Assembly: GCA_005656395.1 (NCBI GenBank)
Contig: SRSI01000004.1
Span: 1,984,001 to 2,048,000, forward strand
Direction of reading: 5' to 3'
DNA: 64,000 nucleotides
From: Strongyloides papillosus
Lineage: Eukaryota; Nematoda; Chromadorea; Rhabditida; Strongyloididae
Notes under the pieces: model-generated
Database searches by the model: none
Seen by the model: the letters and a program-made list of their open reading frames with translations, nothing else
What the model was told of the DNA's origin: nothing
Position numbers and translations under genes: made by a program
Shown here: one piece after another, positions 40,866 to 50,077 of the stretch
Position numbering within the stretch: the stretch's first letter is position 1
How the letters are laid out: each line of letters starts with the position of its first letter

Positions 40866-43800
40866 TCACTAAGATATTTCGGGAAATGTTTGATGATGAA
40901 AGGAAATTGGAGGTAAGTGGAAATTTTGGGGAAGACATCTGCATATTTATTAGTAGTAGAAGCAAGTTCTACATTGAATACACGTCTGCTTAAATAGTCG
41001 GCTACCATATTGTTACTTCCTTTAATGTACCTAATATCCAAATTGTAACCCATAATATAGTTCTTGTATCTGTCCAAAATATTTGAAACATCACGTTTAG
41101 TCATCAAGCTGAGGAGACTGCTTTGATCTGTCAGCACTGTAGCTCTTTTACCATATATATATGGATTAAACTGCTTAAGAGCATAAACCAAACCAAGTGC
41201 TTCCAGTTGTAATGGAGCGTACATTATTTCAGCTTTCTTTAATGTTCTAGAGGCAAAGGCTATTAGCCTGTCGTTTTGAAGTAACGCAGCACCGAGACCT
41301 TGCGTAGAAGCGTCTGTCATTATTGTAAACGGTGTATGTGAATCCGGTGGCGATAGCGTGCATGCCGTAAGTAGAGCATGTTTAACTTTTTCAAAAGCTT
41401 CTGTATGACGGCTAGTCCAGATGAAATTTTGGGTAGCGTCATAGAGAATACTAGCTAGTTTGCTGTAATTTGGCACGTGTTTTCTGTAATAGTTGGCCGC
41501 TCCTAAAAAGGAACGGAGTTCTTTTTCATTACGTGGGATTGGTTTGTCAGCAAGCGCCTTTGTTTTCTGAGGATTCGGCTTAACACCATCTCGACTGATA
41601 AGAAAGCCAAGGTATTCCAAAGTTGGTTGAAAAAACAGACATTTAGCGAGAGAAAAACGGAGTCCAAGGTTGAGAGCTTTGTTTAGAGCAGTTTCAATAT
41701 TGACAAGATGATCGGAAATTGAGATATCAGTTAATAAGATATCGTCCAGGTAAACAAAATTGTTCGCAGTACTGAAAATAGAGTCCATAACATAGTTAAA
41801 GAAATCAGGACTCCCAACTAATCCCATTAAAATCCTTTTATATTGAAAGATTCCAAGATGGGTCAGGAATCCCGTCAGATAACGGCTTGAGCGGTCTAAT
41901 GTCAGTTGGTGGAATCCATTCTTCAGATCCAATGAGGTGTAGAAGTTGCGTCCAGCGGCTTTATCAAGAATGCCATCAATCCTAGGGATATGATGACTCT
42001 GAGGTTGAATTAATTTGTTGATTGCACGAAAGTCAACAACGAATCCCCATTCGTCGTTTTTCTTTTGCACCATATTAATTCTTGATAAATAGGGAGTACG
42101 CGACGGCTCGATCATTCCATGTTTCAGCATGTCATTAACTTGACGTTCCACTTCCATTTCTTTTTCCAGAGTATAACGAGGAGCACGAATTGGTTTTGGT
42201 ATTTCGTGTGGAATGGTTTTCAGTTCCAACGTTTCCGGTCCATTGTAATTACCAGGAATCAAATTGTATTCAAAGAACACATCTCTGTGTGACCAAAGAA
42301 TTTCGCGAAATTGGTGTGCATCCGTGGTATTCATTTTAGAAGAATCGTATTTCACTAGATTTAGAAATTCACTCTTGGATAATGGATTATGTGGTTTTGT
42401 AGACGGATATGGTGGTAACCGTTCTGTCACGTCCGCTTCATCGCTACTGTAACCTTCATTGGTTATGCGTAGTTCCGTATCTGATATGTTTTCTACCAAT
42501 GCCACATGTCCAATTGTGGTGCCTTTCTTTAAAAGTACAGGGTTATGGCCTCTGTTGTCAATAAGAAAATTAATTTTGTCGGATATAATAGGATTAACTT
42601 GGGAATAAGTAACTAAAAGATTATTGCCTTTAAAATGCCGTCCTGCTATTGCAAAAACAGTTTGATTATTAAGATGAGGAGCATTTAATACAATAGGGTT
42701 AAAAATATTATGAGTTAAAGGATTTAAAGTTGTGTCATCTTTAAGAGTGACTTTAAAAGTATTATGAAGAGAGAGAGAATGAGATCCAAGAATGATACGT
42801 CCTGAATCCCATTGAATTGTGAGATCACCAATGACCGAGAGGCCTGGCTTTCCCAAGATAAGGTCATGACTAATGTCAGGACTGACATAGCATGTTATAG
42901 GATACAAATGATTAGCAATATTAAGAGATATAATAATTTTATCAGTAAGAGTTATTTTTGTCCCGTTAGCAGAAGTCGCAGTAGCATCAGGGCCATTTGA
43001 CTTCTGTACTAAATGAAGGGGAATTTGTGAAAGAATTCTACTATGTAAAACATTAATCGAAGCGCCTGTATCTACTAAAGTGAGAACAGGTATTTTATCT
43101 ATAGAAAGAAGTAGCTTAGGTAATGCTTCATGAAGTATACTATTTACACTATTAGGAATAGGTCCGTCTCCGAACTTCCAAAGAGATGGAGTCACAGGAG
43201 AGACATACTCTGGAATACGGACGGTATGATAATTTATATGTTCTGGTAATGAAGTATTTGTCTTACGGTTTACTTTTCGTAGTAAACGAGATCCTATAAG
43301 GGTACTTATAAAAGTTATCAATGAAGCAATGCTGTTAGGAATGGTTAAAATGGCATCATAAATGTTTAGATGTTTTATATTTTCGATAAAAGTTACGAAG
43401 TTATTGTATTGAGTACACAGGTCAGAAGTTGAAGTGAATACAGGTGCAGGAGCAGTAGGTCTCAGTTCCAGTAACTGCTTCAGGCTGAGAATTTCTCTGG
43501 ATTGATCTCCAATTTTCATAATCAGCAGGTTTTGTTCATCTGTCTCCATGGCTTCACCTTTGACATGGGTGGCAACTTTTCTTAATGTTGCAATCTCAGT
43601 ATCAAATAACTCTTTCATCCGTGCTATTTCATTGTCAGTTTTCGTTGAATATTCTTGTTCGATTCTGCTTTTCTCCATACGCCATTCATCAAGATCACTG
43701 TATCGTTGTAAACGGCATTTCTCTTGCTCATCTGCAATGGCTTTCGATCTCAATGCTTCGTGTTTTTCCAATAACGAAGTTTCCAATAGTTCTAATGCCA

Positions 43801-46012
43801 AACTGTGCGTACGTTCCATCTCTGAAATCTTATCCATTTTTTCCTTCGTCAAAGTTGACGTAAGTGTTTTCTGTTGAGACTGAAGACTAATGGCAACATT
43901 CTGTGCACCATCAGCTAGAGTTTTATAACGACTTAATTGCTCTGAAGCTTTATCAAGGCGTCTCTGGATCTCAGTGATTTCTTTATCTTTGCTAGTAACA
44001 GTAGCAGAGAGAGTGTCGTAATCAGATCGTAATTGTAGATATTGAGAAGAAAAATCATCAGTTTTCACTTGTTTCGAATCATCGTTAGCTTGTTTGTTAG
44101 ACTTATCCATAGTATCTAGTTGGTCACGCAATTCAACAATTGTGGCTTTTAATTCATCTATTTCTTTCTGTGCCTTCAAGTATTCTGCATCGTTCACCAT
44201 GTCAGGTCTTTCATATTCGCCATCCATCAAATCAGTCCTTAAGCGTTTCCTTCCAGGTTTCACAGGTGAATCAGGGACTAGACGACCTAATGAAGCTTGC
44301 GTTTCAGAATGAGATGCTGACGGACAAGAGGCGTTGAACGAGTAGTGGTATGCATAGATAGTAAGAAGTTTCTCCACATCACTATCTTCCATCAAGTAAA
44401 CGTCAGGGTTGAGAAGGAATAGTTCTGTATCTGTCATATTCTGATACACTTTGTATTTACCACAATTAGACATGCCAAATTGCTTAACAGATGTTTCCCA
44501 TAACGGATCACGAATAGAATCTATAAAAATGTCACCCACAATGTATGCAGGCCGAAAATTTTCAACAACACACACTTCTTCCATAGCACTTATGTCTACT
44601 TTGCTAAAGCTGGAGAATGCGTAATTGAATTGCCTAGAGATTAACGGATAGAATGGTGGTTGTTCTGAACATGTCCAAGCAGAAGAAGAACACAACAAAG
44701 CGAAAAAAGTAACGACAGTTAAAGCTACCTTAGGAACATCAAAGAGAGATAATTTACTGGTGATGTCGCTTAGTAAAGATGATTGTCGTTGTAACTCGGC
44801 TTCTACATTATTAATCTTATGGTTGTACTTAGCTTGTTTTCTTTGACGGTTATGATTACGATTACTAGATGTACTATTTTTCTGAGGAGCAGGAGAAGAA
44901 GAAGAATTAGCATTTTTTTTCAAAAAGGATGGAGTAAAGTTATTCAAATGAGAGTTACCATTTTTATAATTCATATGTCGCTTGTCATTAGTATTATTGT
45001 GAGAGTTACCATTACGATATGAAGTATCAGTATTATAATTATTTTTTTTGGGTTTTATGTTTTTATTGTCATTTCTACTATAAATTGGGGGTTTATTATA
45101 ACGATTGTTATGGGGTTTATCGAAGAGAGGTACTCGAGGGTGAAGACGTGAAAATCCTTTAAAGTATTCTTGTTTAAAAGCATGCCATGTTGAATCATGG
45201 TCAGGTTGGGGTACAAGTATACGTAGGTTTTCATCTAGACCATCTATGTACTGACGACGGCGTTCATTATTAAGAGGAGTATTTTGTAACATGTCTATGG
45301 AATCCATAGAAAAGCCATCTACGCGTGAAACATAATCATCAAATGAGGTACTATAAGTTCCAATAGGAATACCATTTTGACGAGGGGGGCGAACCGAAGC
45401 ACCTAAACTAGCCCTGTGGCCATCGGCTTCCATAAGCTCAATAATACCCTTAAAGGTGTTAAGTAAGGTTTGTGGTTCGGAAGGGTGTCTAGATTGAAGA
45501 TATTGCTTGTAGTAAGCATTAATTAAACCTCTATCTTTGACAAGTAAAGATGGTACGTAGTACACAGCTAAGTGATTTAAAAGATCCTTTCTCGTCTCAT
45601 TCTTGGCGAGGGAAAGGAGAGCGATATCGAGACGATCTACATATCGTTCAATACCTTGTATGGTGAATTGGTCTAAAAGAGGAATGATCTTACCTATCTC
45701 TCGACGAAAGAATTCATCAAGCTCCTTCTCATATGGTTGGAGTACTAGTTGAAGTTCATTATCATTCAAAAGGGGAAGCGGGTATTCAGCAAGATATTTG
45801 GTTTCATCAAGGCCAAAGTTATTAATAAGCTGCTTAAAAGCCGCAGTTTGAAGAAAACTAACCTGATCTTGTTCCTCAGGGGAAAGGTGGCTACATGATC
45901 GTTGCTTGTCTAACCATTGTGGCTTCATGGCTGTATACGCAGCCACAAAAGCCTGATGGTTAGAGTCTTCTGTTTTCTTATTAGATGTTCGTTTAAAGAG
46001 ACGACGTAACAT
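40748..46012 (-). CDS. Retrotransposon polyprotein: Gag, membrane/coiled-coil module, protease, RT, RNase H
   Basis: 1754 codons from ATG at 46012. Residues 1-300 are a helical Gag-like region; 300-400 are Asn/Lys/His-rich and probably bind RNA, with no CCHC knuckle. A hydrophobic segment (about 426-446) is followed by a domain with Cys at 448, 481, 517 and 563 and N-glycosylation sequons near 525 and 560. A basic KPGRKRLR patch precedes a coiled coil (about 605-850), and there is a second hydrophobic segment at about 889-910. Then come the aspartic protease (VDTGAS at 980-985, LILGKPGL at 1051-1058), RT (SLDLKNGFHQL at 1360, YLDDIL at 1421-1426) and RNase H (TDAS at 1566-1569, LTDQSSLL at 1627, YIKGSNNMVADYLSR near 1662). 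The frame runs into nonsense at about 1720 where the integrase frame takes over. The module between Gag and protease is not part of a normal Gypsy polyprotein. Confidence 0.93.
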   Translation of the reverse strand: MLRRLFKRTSNKKTEDSNHQAFVAAYTAMKPQWLDKQRSCSHLSPEEQDQVSFLQTAAFKQLINNFGLDETKYLAEYPLPLLNDNELQLVLQPYEKELDEFFRREIGKIIPLLDQFTIQGIERYVDRLDIALLSLAKNETRKDLLNHLAVYYVPSLLVKDRGLINAYYKQYLQSRHPSEPQTLLNTFKGIIELMEADGHRASLGASVRPPRQNGIPIGTYSTSFDDYVSRVDGFSMDSIDMLQNTPLNNERRRQYIDGLDENLRILVPQPDHDSTWHAFKQEYFKGFSRLHPRVPLFDKPHNNRYNKPPIYSRNDNKNIKPKKNNYNTDTSYRNGNSHNNTNDKRHMNYKNGNSHLNNFTPSFLKKNANSSSSPAPQKNSTSSNRNHNRQRKQAKYNHKINNVEAELQRQSSLLSDITSKLSLFDVPKVALTVVTFFALLCSSSAWTCSEQPPFYPLISRQFNYAFSSFSKVDISAMEEVCVVENFRPAYIVGDIFIDSIRDPLWETSVKQFGMSNCGKYKVYQNMTDTELFLLNPDVYLMEDSDVEKLLTIYAYHYSFNASCPSASHSETQASLGRLVPDSPVKPGRKRLRTDLMDGEYERPDMVNDAEYLKAQKEIDELKATIVELRDQLDTMDKSNKQANDDSKQVKTDDFSSQYLQLRSDYDTLSATVTSKDKEITEIQRRLDKASEQLSRYKTLADGAQNVAISLQSQQKTLTSTLTKEKMDKISEMERTHSLALELLETSLLEKHEALRSKAIADEQEKCRLQRYSDLDEWRMEKSRIEQEYSTKTDNEIARMKELFDTEIATLRKVATHVKGEAMETDEQNLLIMKIGDQSREILSLKQLLELRPTAPAPVFTSTSDLCTQYNNFVTFIENIKHLNIYDAILTIPNSIASLITFISTLIGSRLLRKVNRKTNTSLPEHINYHTVRIPEYVSPVTPSLWKFGDGPIPNSVNSILHEALPKLLLSIDKIPVLTLVDTGASINVLHSRILSQIPLHLVQKSNGPDATATSANGTKITLTDKIIISLNIANHLYPITCYVSPDISHDLILGKPGLSVIGDLTIQWDSGRIILGSHSLSLHNTFKVTLKDDTTLNPLTHNIFNPIVLNAPHLNNQTVFAIAGRHFKGNNLLVTYSQVNPIISDKINFLIDNRGHNPVLLKKGTTIGHVALVENISDTELRITNEGYSSDEADVTERLPPYPSTKPHNPLSKSEFLNLVKYDSSKMNTTDAHQFREILWSHRDVFFEYNLIPGNYNGPETLELKTIPHEIPKPIRAPRYTLEKEMEVERQVNDMLKHGMIEPSRTPYLSRINMVQKKNDEWGFVVDFRAINKLIQPQSHHIPRIDGILDKAAGRNFYTSLDLKNGFHQLTLDRSSRYLTGFLTHLGIFQYKRILMGLVGSPDFFNYVMDSIFSTANNFVYLDDILLTDISISDHLVNIETALNKALNLGLRFSLAKCLFFQPTLEYLGFLISRDGVKPNPQKTKALADKPIPRNEKELRSFLGAANYYRKHVPNYSKLASILYDATQNFIWTSRHTEAFEKVKHALLTACTLSPPDSHTPFTIMTDASTQGLGAALLQNDRLIAFASRTLKKAEIMYAPLQLEALGLVYALKQFNPYIYGKRATVLTDQSSLLSLMTKRDVSNILDRYKNYIMGYNLDIRYIKGSNNMVADYLSRRVFNVELASTTNKYADVFPKISTYLQFPFIIKHFPKYLSDKERICILNAKYILEEGPAFTYLRNFALCCYLCGMSTLF
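43283..44737 (-). other. Gag-Pol intervening module: hydrophobic segment, Cys domain, coiled coil, hydrophobic segment
   Basis: This is the part of the 1754-codon frame between Gag and protease, about 485 codons. Hydrophobic segment 1 (VPKVALTVVTFFALLCSSSAW) maps to 44675-44737, the Cys domain to about 44303-44674, the coiled coil to about 43463-44200 and hydrophobic segment 2 to about 43283-43348. The Cys domain has CVVENFRPAYIVGDIFID, a later Cys and an N-x-T sequon. The element starting at 60459 has a matching layout and a matching Cys pattern. The layout resembles a membrane-anchored, partly luminal protein; its role is unknown. Confidence 0.8.
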
Positions 46013-46718
46013 CGCGAATAAAAAATTGAGGAATGATGAGATTTAAGAAAATGATGTAAATTAAAGTAATCTAATGTAATGTTTATAAAAATGAATCAAT
46101 GTTATGTTTATAAAAGTAATTCAATGTAATGTTTACAAATGTAAATTCCATGATAAGGAATCAAGTAGATGATCTAGCAGCGGTACCTTCTATGTTTTGA
46201 GAGCTCATGTATATTTATTTTAAAAGAGAAACTAAAGATAATATCAACATTTTAAGAATGTCGAAATGTGCTATGTCCGCTTAACGTGCAGGCTAGGCTA
46301 GATCTCTGCATACATTATTATCCCAAAGGACATGACGGCACTATGAATAGCCTATTCAACGTCATGTATCTGAATAATCTGCTAAGACGCCGGCTGTCTA
46401 AGCAGTCAGATATATAATGTACGCGGCATACTAATAAAAAAAAAGGTCAAAAATATTGAAAAAGTAAAACTAAAATATAAGGTGATATTGATAAAAAGAT
46501 TAGTATGCCTAAAAAAAAAGAAGAAGGTGTCTATAGCAGAAAGTTAGTTAATAAACTTATTAAATTTTAGATATATTGAAGTTAATGTTTAATAAGGTAT
46601 CACGTAAGAAAAGCTTGAAGACGGCAGCGAGAAGTAGGCCTTTTCCTTAAGATTAAGACAAAGGTTATTTACTATTGTAATGAGAACCATGGGGTAAGGG
46701 TAATAGAGTTACCACAAA
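46013..46718 (-). promoter_or_regulatory. Structured retrotransposon leader
   Basis: Non-coding region between primer site and first ATG. It contains strong stem-loops: CATGACG (46331-46337) pairs with CGTCATG (46360-46366) and encloses TGAATAG / CTATTCA (46344-46350 and 46352-46358). CTGCTAAGAC (46379-46388) pairs with GTCTAAGCAG (46396-46405) with one mismatch. Close to the ATG are about three 27-nt imperfect repeats of the type TCAATGTTATGTTTATAAAA (about 46066-46140). Such leaders usually hold packaging, dimerisation or translation signals; which one applies here is unknown. Confidence 0.6.
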
Positions 46719-46731
46719 GGTGGAACCTCCA
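46719..46731 (-). other. Primer-binding site, tRNA-Gln type
   Basis: Immediately next to the 5' LTR, read on the minus strand as TGGAGGTTCCACC. It is complementary to the 3' end of a tRNA ending GGTGGAACCT plus CCA, which is the acceptor end of animal tRNA-Gln as I know it. The second LTR element in the window has the same site. Confidence 0.82.
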
Positions 46732-46946
46732 TGTAATCCTGGAGATCCCCTCTGATAAGGGGAGATCTCCAGAATCGTGTGTTAGCTATGATAAAACTAC
46801 TATTATATAAAGGTATCTTTTATTATATCAAGAAGAGAGTTAACAAGAAATATATGAATGCTAAGAAAAGAAGGATCATGTATATAAGAGAACATCTCTT
46901 ATATACATGTGATTTGGGGCGTATCCGACACAGCTGTCGGATAACA
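46732..46946 (-). repeat. 5' LTR of the retrotransposon, intact
   Basis: 215 bp, plus-strand ends TGTAATCC and GGATAACA. It contains the same three inverted repeats as the other LTR: near 46739-46772, 46877-46909 and 46922-46944. The middle one includes TATATAAG, a plausible TATA box in either orientation. It should act as promoter for the minus-strand genome. It serves as the empty site for the 37772-39225 insertion. Confidence 0.95.
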
Positions 46947-47105
46947 GTTTAAAATTATTAAAAATATTACTTTATATTAATTTTTTAAAAGATAAACTGA
47001 TTTATTTTTTTTGCTACTTGATTTACTAAAAAAATCAAAACTTTAGCATATTTGTTACTTTAAGTTTATTGAATCAGGTATAGTAAATCGCGTGTATGCA
47101 TTAAA

Positions 47106-48257
47106 ATATTATTTTTTAATAAACAATATTTTGCAAGCTATTAAATTGATAAAAAATTATTTGCTAATATAATGACTCTTTACATAAATATATAAACTAT
47201 TTGACTGAAGTTTTTTTTAATAAATTAATACTAAGCATGAAATAATTTTTCTCGTTTGTACGATAATAACTTTTTTTGCACATATAGATTTTTATAATGT
47301 AATATTCAAATTTTAGTTTCTTCGTCAGATACAACATATTTCAATATCATTTTTGAAACATAGGAGTAAAAAAAGTTATAGAGATTTACATAAGTATCAC
47401 TTTTCACACTTTTTTATTAAAAAAGTTTATATTTAGATTTATAGAGATTACTGCAAATTTTTTAATACTTCATATTATTTTATAATATTATGATCATTTA
47501 ATAGTGGAAATTTGTTTATATAAAACAGAAATAGATCTATTATTAGAAGCAATGAGAAAAAAAATTTTATTGAGACATATACCGTCCTATTAAACAATAT
47601 AAAAAAAATTAATAATTAAAATGACGTACAATAAAATAATAATATTTTGACTTTCTTCTTTTTTTAACCGCTTAAATAAGATCGTTAGTAAAACTAAAAA
47701 AATCTTAATTTAATAAATGTTATGGATAATGGAAAAAGATTATGAGAAAAAATATGCGAATTATAATGAAAATAATAGCTTTTATATCATATAGAGTTAA
47801 GAGATTAGTCTTTTCTCATCATTTTGGCGTGGAACACGTAAAAATTTATGAGTAGTGCTATATAACAATTATCAGATTTAATAAATAAAAAAATAAAAAA
47901 TAAACTTCTTATAACTGTTAAATATTTATTGAAGAATCAAAGATAAATATTTTAACAAAATTCTTAATTATGTCAGTATCTCAATTCAAATGTCTATTGC
48001 TGTATATTATCAAGAATATATTAATCTTTAAATTTGTAAACTTATTTTGTTAAGAAAATTTCAAAAAATGCTCATTATAAAAATATCTTTAACTTATTTC
48101 GAATACATTTTATATAATAAATTTGAAATATGTTATTGGAAAAAATTTGAGCCTTTAGATGCTTACAATATTATTGATAGAGATTTAAAACTACTTTATT
48201 GATAATAAATTGTCTTTATATAATATAATTACGGTAGTATAAACAAATAAATATATA
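47106..48257. other. AT-rich sequence without recognised features
   Basis: Lies between the foldback right arm and the next transposon mosaic. The first part may be the decayed outer end of the foldback. No coding or RNA feature is visible. Confidence 0.5.
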
Positions 48258-48700
48258 GGGTGGCCTAAAAGTAGCTCTCCTGATATTCCTGCTTATAACT
48301 TCCCTTATAGCTAGGCTACAAATATAGTATTATAACTATTTTGTAGCTAAGATATATACCATTCTAATTATATAAATTTTGCAACGAAATGTTGATTCTG
48401 GAAGAATTTATATTTATTCAAAATTTAGAGTAATTTTTGGTATGTATGGGTATGCAACCTTTTTTTATTAAAAGATATTTTAATGCTTATTGATAAATAT
48501 AATTTAATAGTTAGTAATGATAAGAGAGTTTATTTAATATAATAAAAAACTTACTAACAATATGAAAAAGTTGACTATCTATATAATATTAATGTCATCA
48601 AAACATTGTCATACATATCACTTATTATTGATTAAAAAAACCCAACTTTCTTTGTAACTATTCCTAAAATATCATGAAAATAGAAGTTCAGCAACCATTA

Positions 48701-49588
48701 AGTTGTTGCAAAAGTTCTGTCGTTTTTTTTTACAGAAACTTCAGAACGCTATAATTTTAATAAGAAATATATCTAATCTACAATATATTATCGAATATAA
48801 TCTACAACTAGTCTCCATTTGTAGCTACCTTATTGATTCCAGATGTAAAAAATTTCCCATTCTTTTTGAAGAAAGTTTCAAAAAAGCCAATATTTGCCTT
48901 ACCAACTTTACTGAAGTATCTACCATCCTGGAAGCTATGTAGAGATAAGAGTGAGTAGTGATTAAATAGGAAAACATCTGGAAAGTATTTTGTGTGCGAG
49001 AGAAATTCATAACATCTCCTATCCAGATTTTTTCGAGTTTTCAATGTCATATGTCGTCATATTGAAGAACAACATTTTTGTTATTTTTCGAATTCCGTAA
49101 TTTTTTTAAAAATTTTTTTGTCTGATTTTGATAGAATTTTACAATAGAGGTCATAAAAATTAGTTTGGAAATTATAGAATCTCAAAAAATCTTCATTCGA
49201 GGTTAAAGCCATACAAATCCATAGTTCATCTTCAAATTTCATTTCTTTGTCTTGAAACTTTGAGAACGATCTTTACATAGCTCCAATATTTACTACATTT
49301 CTCCCCAATGCTACACAAAAATTTTTGGAAGCATCAGTTATCATTTGTCTTAGTTGGAGCTCTTAGAAAATACGGTATCAAAAATGACTTCTGACCACAT
49401 CCATGTTTAGCAAAAGAAAATATAGAATAGATGGTGTAACAAATTGTGATTATACGAATTTTAAAGTTAAGAAGTGGTACTATATAATTATTATAATAGC
49501 TTAATTTTAATTTTATATCATTTGTAATAAGGTTTTTTTGATGATTAAAAATAACCATAAAAAATACGACAGAATTTTTGCAACAACC
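48701..49588 (-). mobile_element. Internally deleted mariner transposon, copy 1
   Basis: Flanked by TA (48699-48700, 49589-49590). Terminal inverted repeats are (A/G)GTTGTTGCAAAAGTTCTGTCG and its complement. A minus-strand frame at 48808-49050 keeps the C-terminal end of a mariner transposase: the LSHTKYFPD...SLLSLHSFQDG part corresponds to the YSPDLAPSDYHLFRSLQ-type motif, followed by FFTSGINK, corresponding to the YxxGIxxL region. The last catalytic Asp is Asn in the aligned position. At 888 bp it is shorter than the usual 1.3 kb. It is defective, and 8 kb from a sister copy of nearly the same size. Confidence 0.82.
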
Positions 49589-50077
49589 TAATATATTTAA
49601 TTTTTAATAAAGAAAAGAAATTACGATTTCTGTAAAAATTTTGCTGTTTTTTCACGATTAAAGAATGATGAGGTTATTTTTCAAAATGTTTTATAAATAT
49701 TCTGATAGAGTAAGTGAAGCTTTATCAAATAAGTATGATATCATTAACTTCGGTTACGTTTGAGGAAAGTTATTGTTTATCAAGTATTACTATTTTTATA
49801 CTTTTAGTAAAAAATTGAAATACAAACACTATTTCTTTCGACATTTATGATACTTAATAGAACTATTAAATATAATTACACTTGTTTAGTAGCAAAATAT
49901 CATTAATTAGTTCATAGATTTTTTAAAAATGTAGTAGTTCTTATCATTCATTCTTCTTGAAAAAATAATTTTTTTAATATTTTCACATTATTTACTAATA
50001 TTTATGCTATTTTGCAAAGTCATTAAGTTGTAAAAACATTTCTACGCATCTTTTAGAATTATCGAATGTTCGGTCAC

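Larger units (their letters stand above)
37696..46946 (-). mobile_element. Complete Ty3/Gypsy-type LTR retrotransposon, young
   Basis: The element is read right to left. 5' LTR 46732-46946; tRNA-Gln primer site 46719-46731; structured leader; a 1754-codon frame (gag, membrane/coiled-coil module, protease, RT, RNase H); integrase in the -1 frame (39564-40865); purine tract at 39367-39373; 3' LTR 37696-39366. Both LTRs run TG...CA in the plus reading, are 215 bp (after removing a nested 1454-bp insert and its TA) and appear identical. The element is flanked by a GTTT duplication (37692-37695 and 46947-46950). Domain order RT, RNase H, integrase is that of Ty3/Gypsy. Its base composition is clearly less AT-rich than its surroundings. 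Confidence 0.93.
36250..47105. repeat. Foldback (long inverted-repeat) element split by an LTR retrotransposon
   Basis: The left arm (about 36250-36740) is the reverse complement of a right arm in two parts: about 37290-37691 and 46947-47105. The match runs straight across the retrotransposon ends. For example, CACGCGATTTACTATTCCTG at about 36250 pairs with sequence at about 47075-47095, and GCAACGAATGTTTGTAATAA at about 36569 pairs with sequence at about 37440-37460. So the LTR element at 37692-46950 (with its target duplication) landed in the right arm. The arms are about 500-560 bp around a loop of about 550 bp with no coding sequence. Outer borders are approximate because similarity fades past the CGCG sequence. 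Confidence 0.75.

Noticed and set aside
42264..45022. Several plus-strand frames of 62-109 codons inside the retrotransposon
   Set aside because: They are antisense shadows of the 1754-codon polyprotein, which has clear domains on the minus strand.
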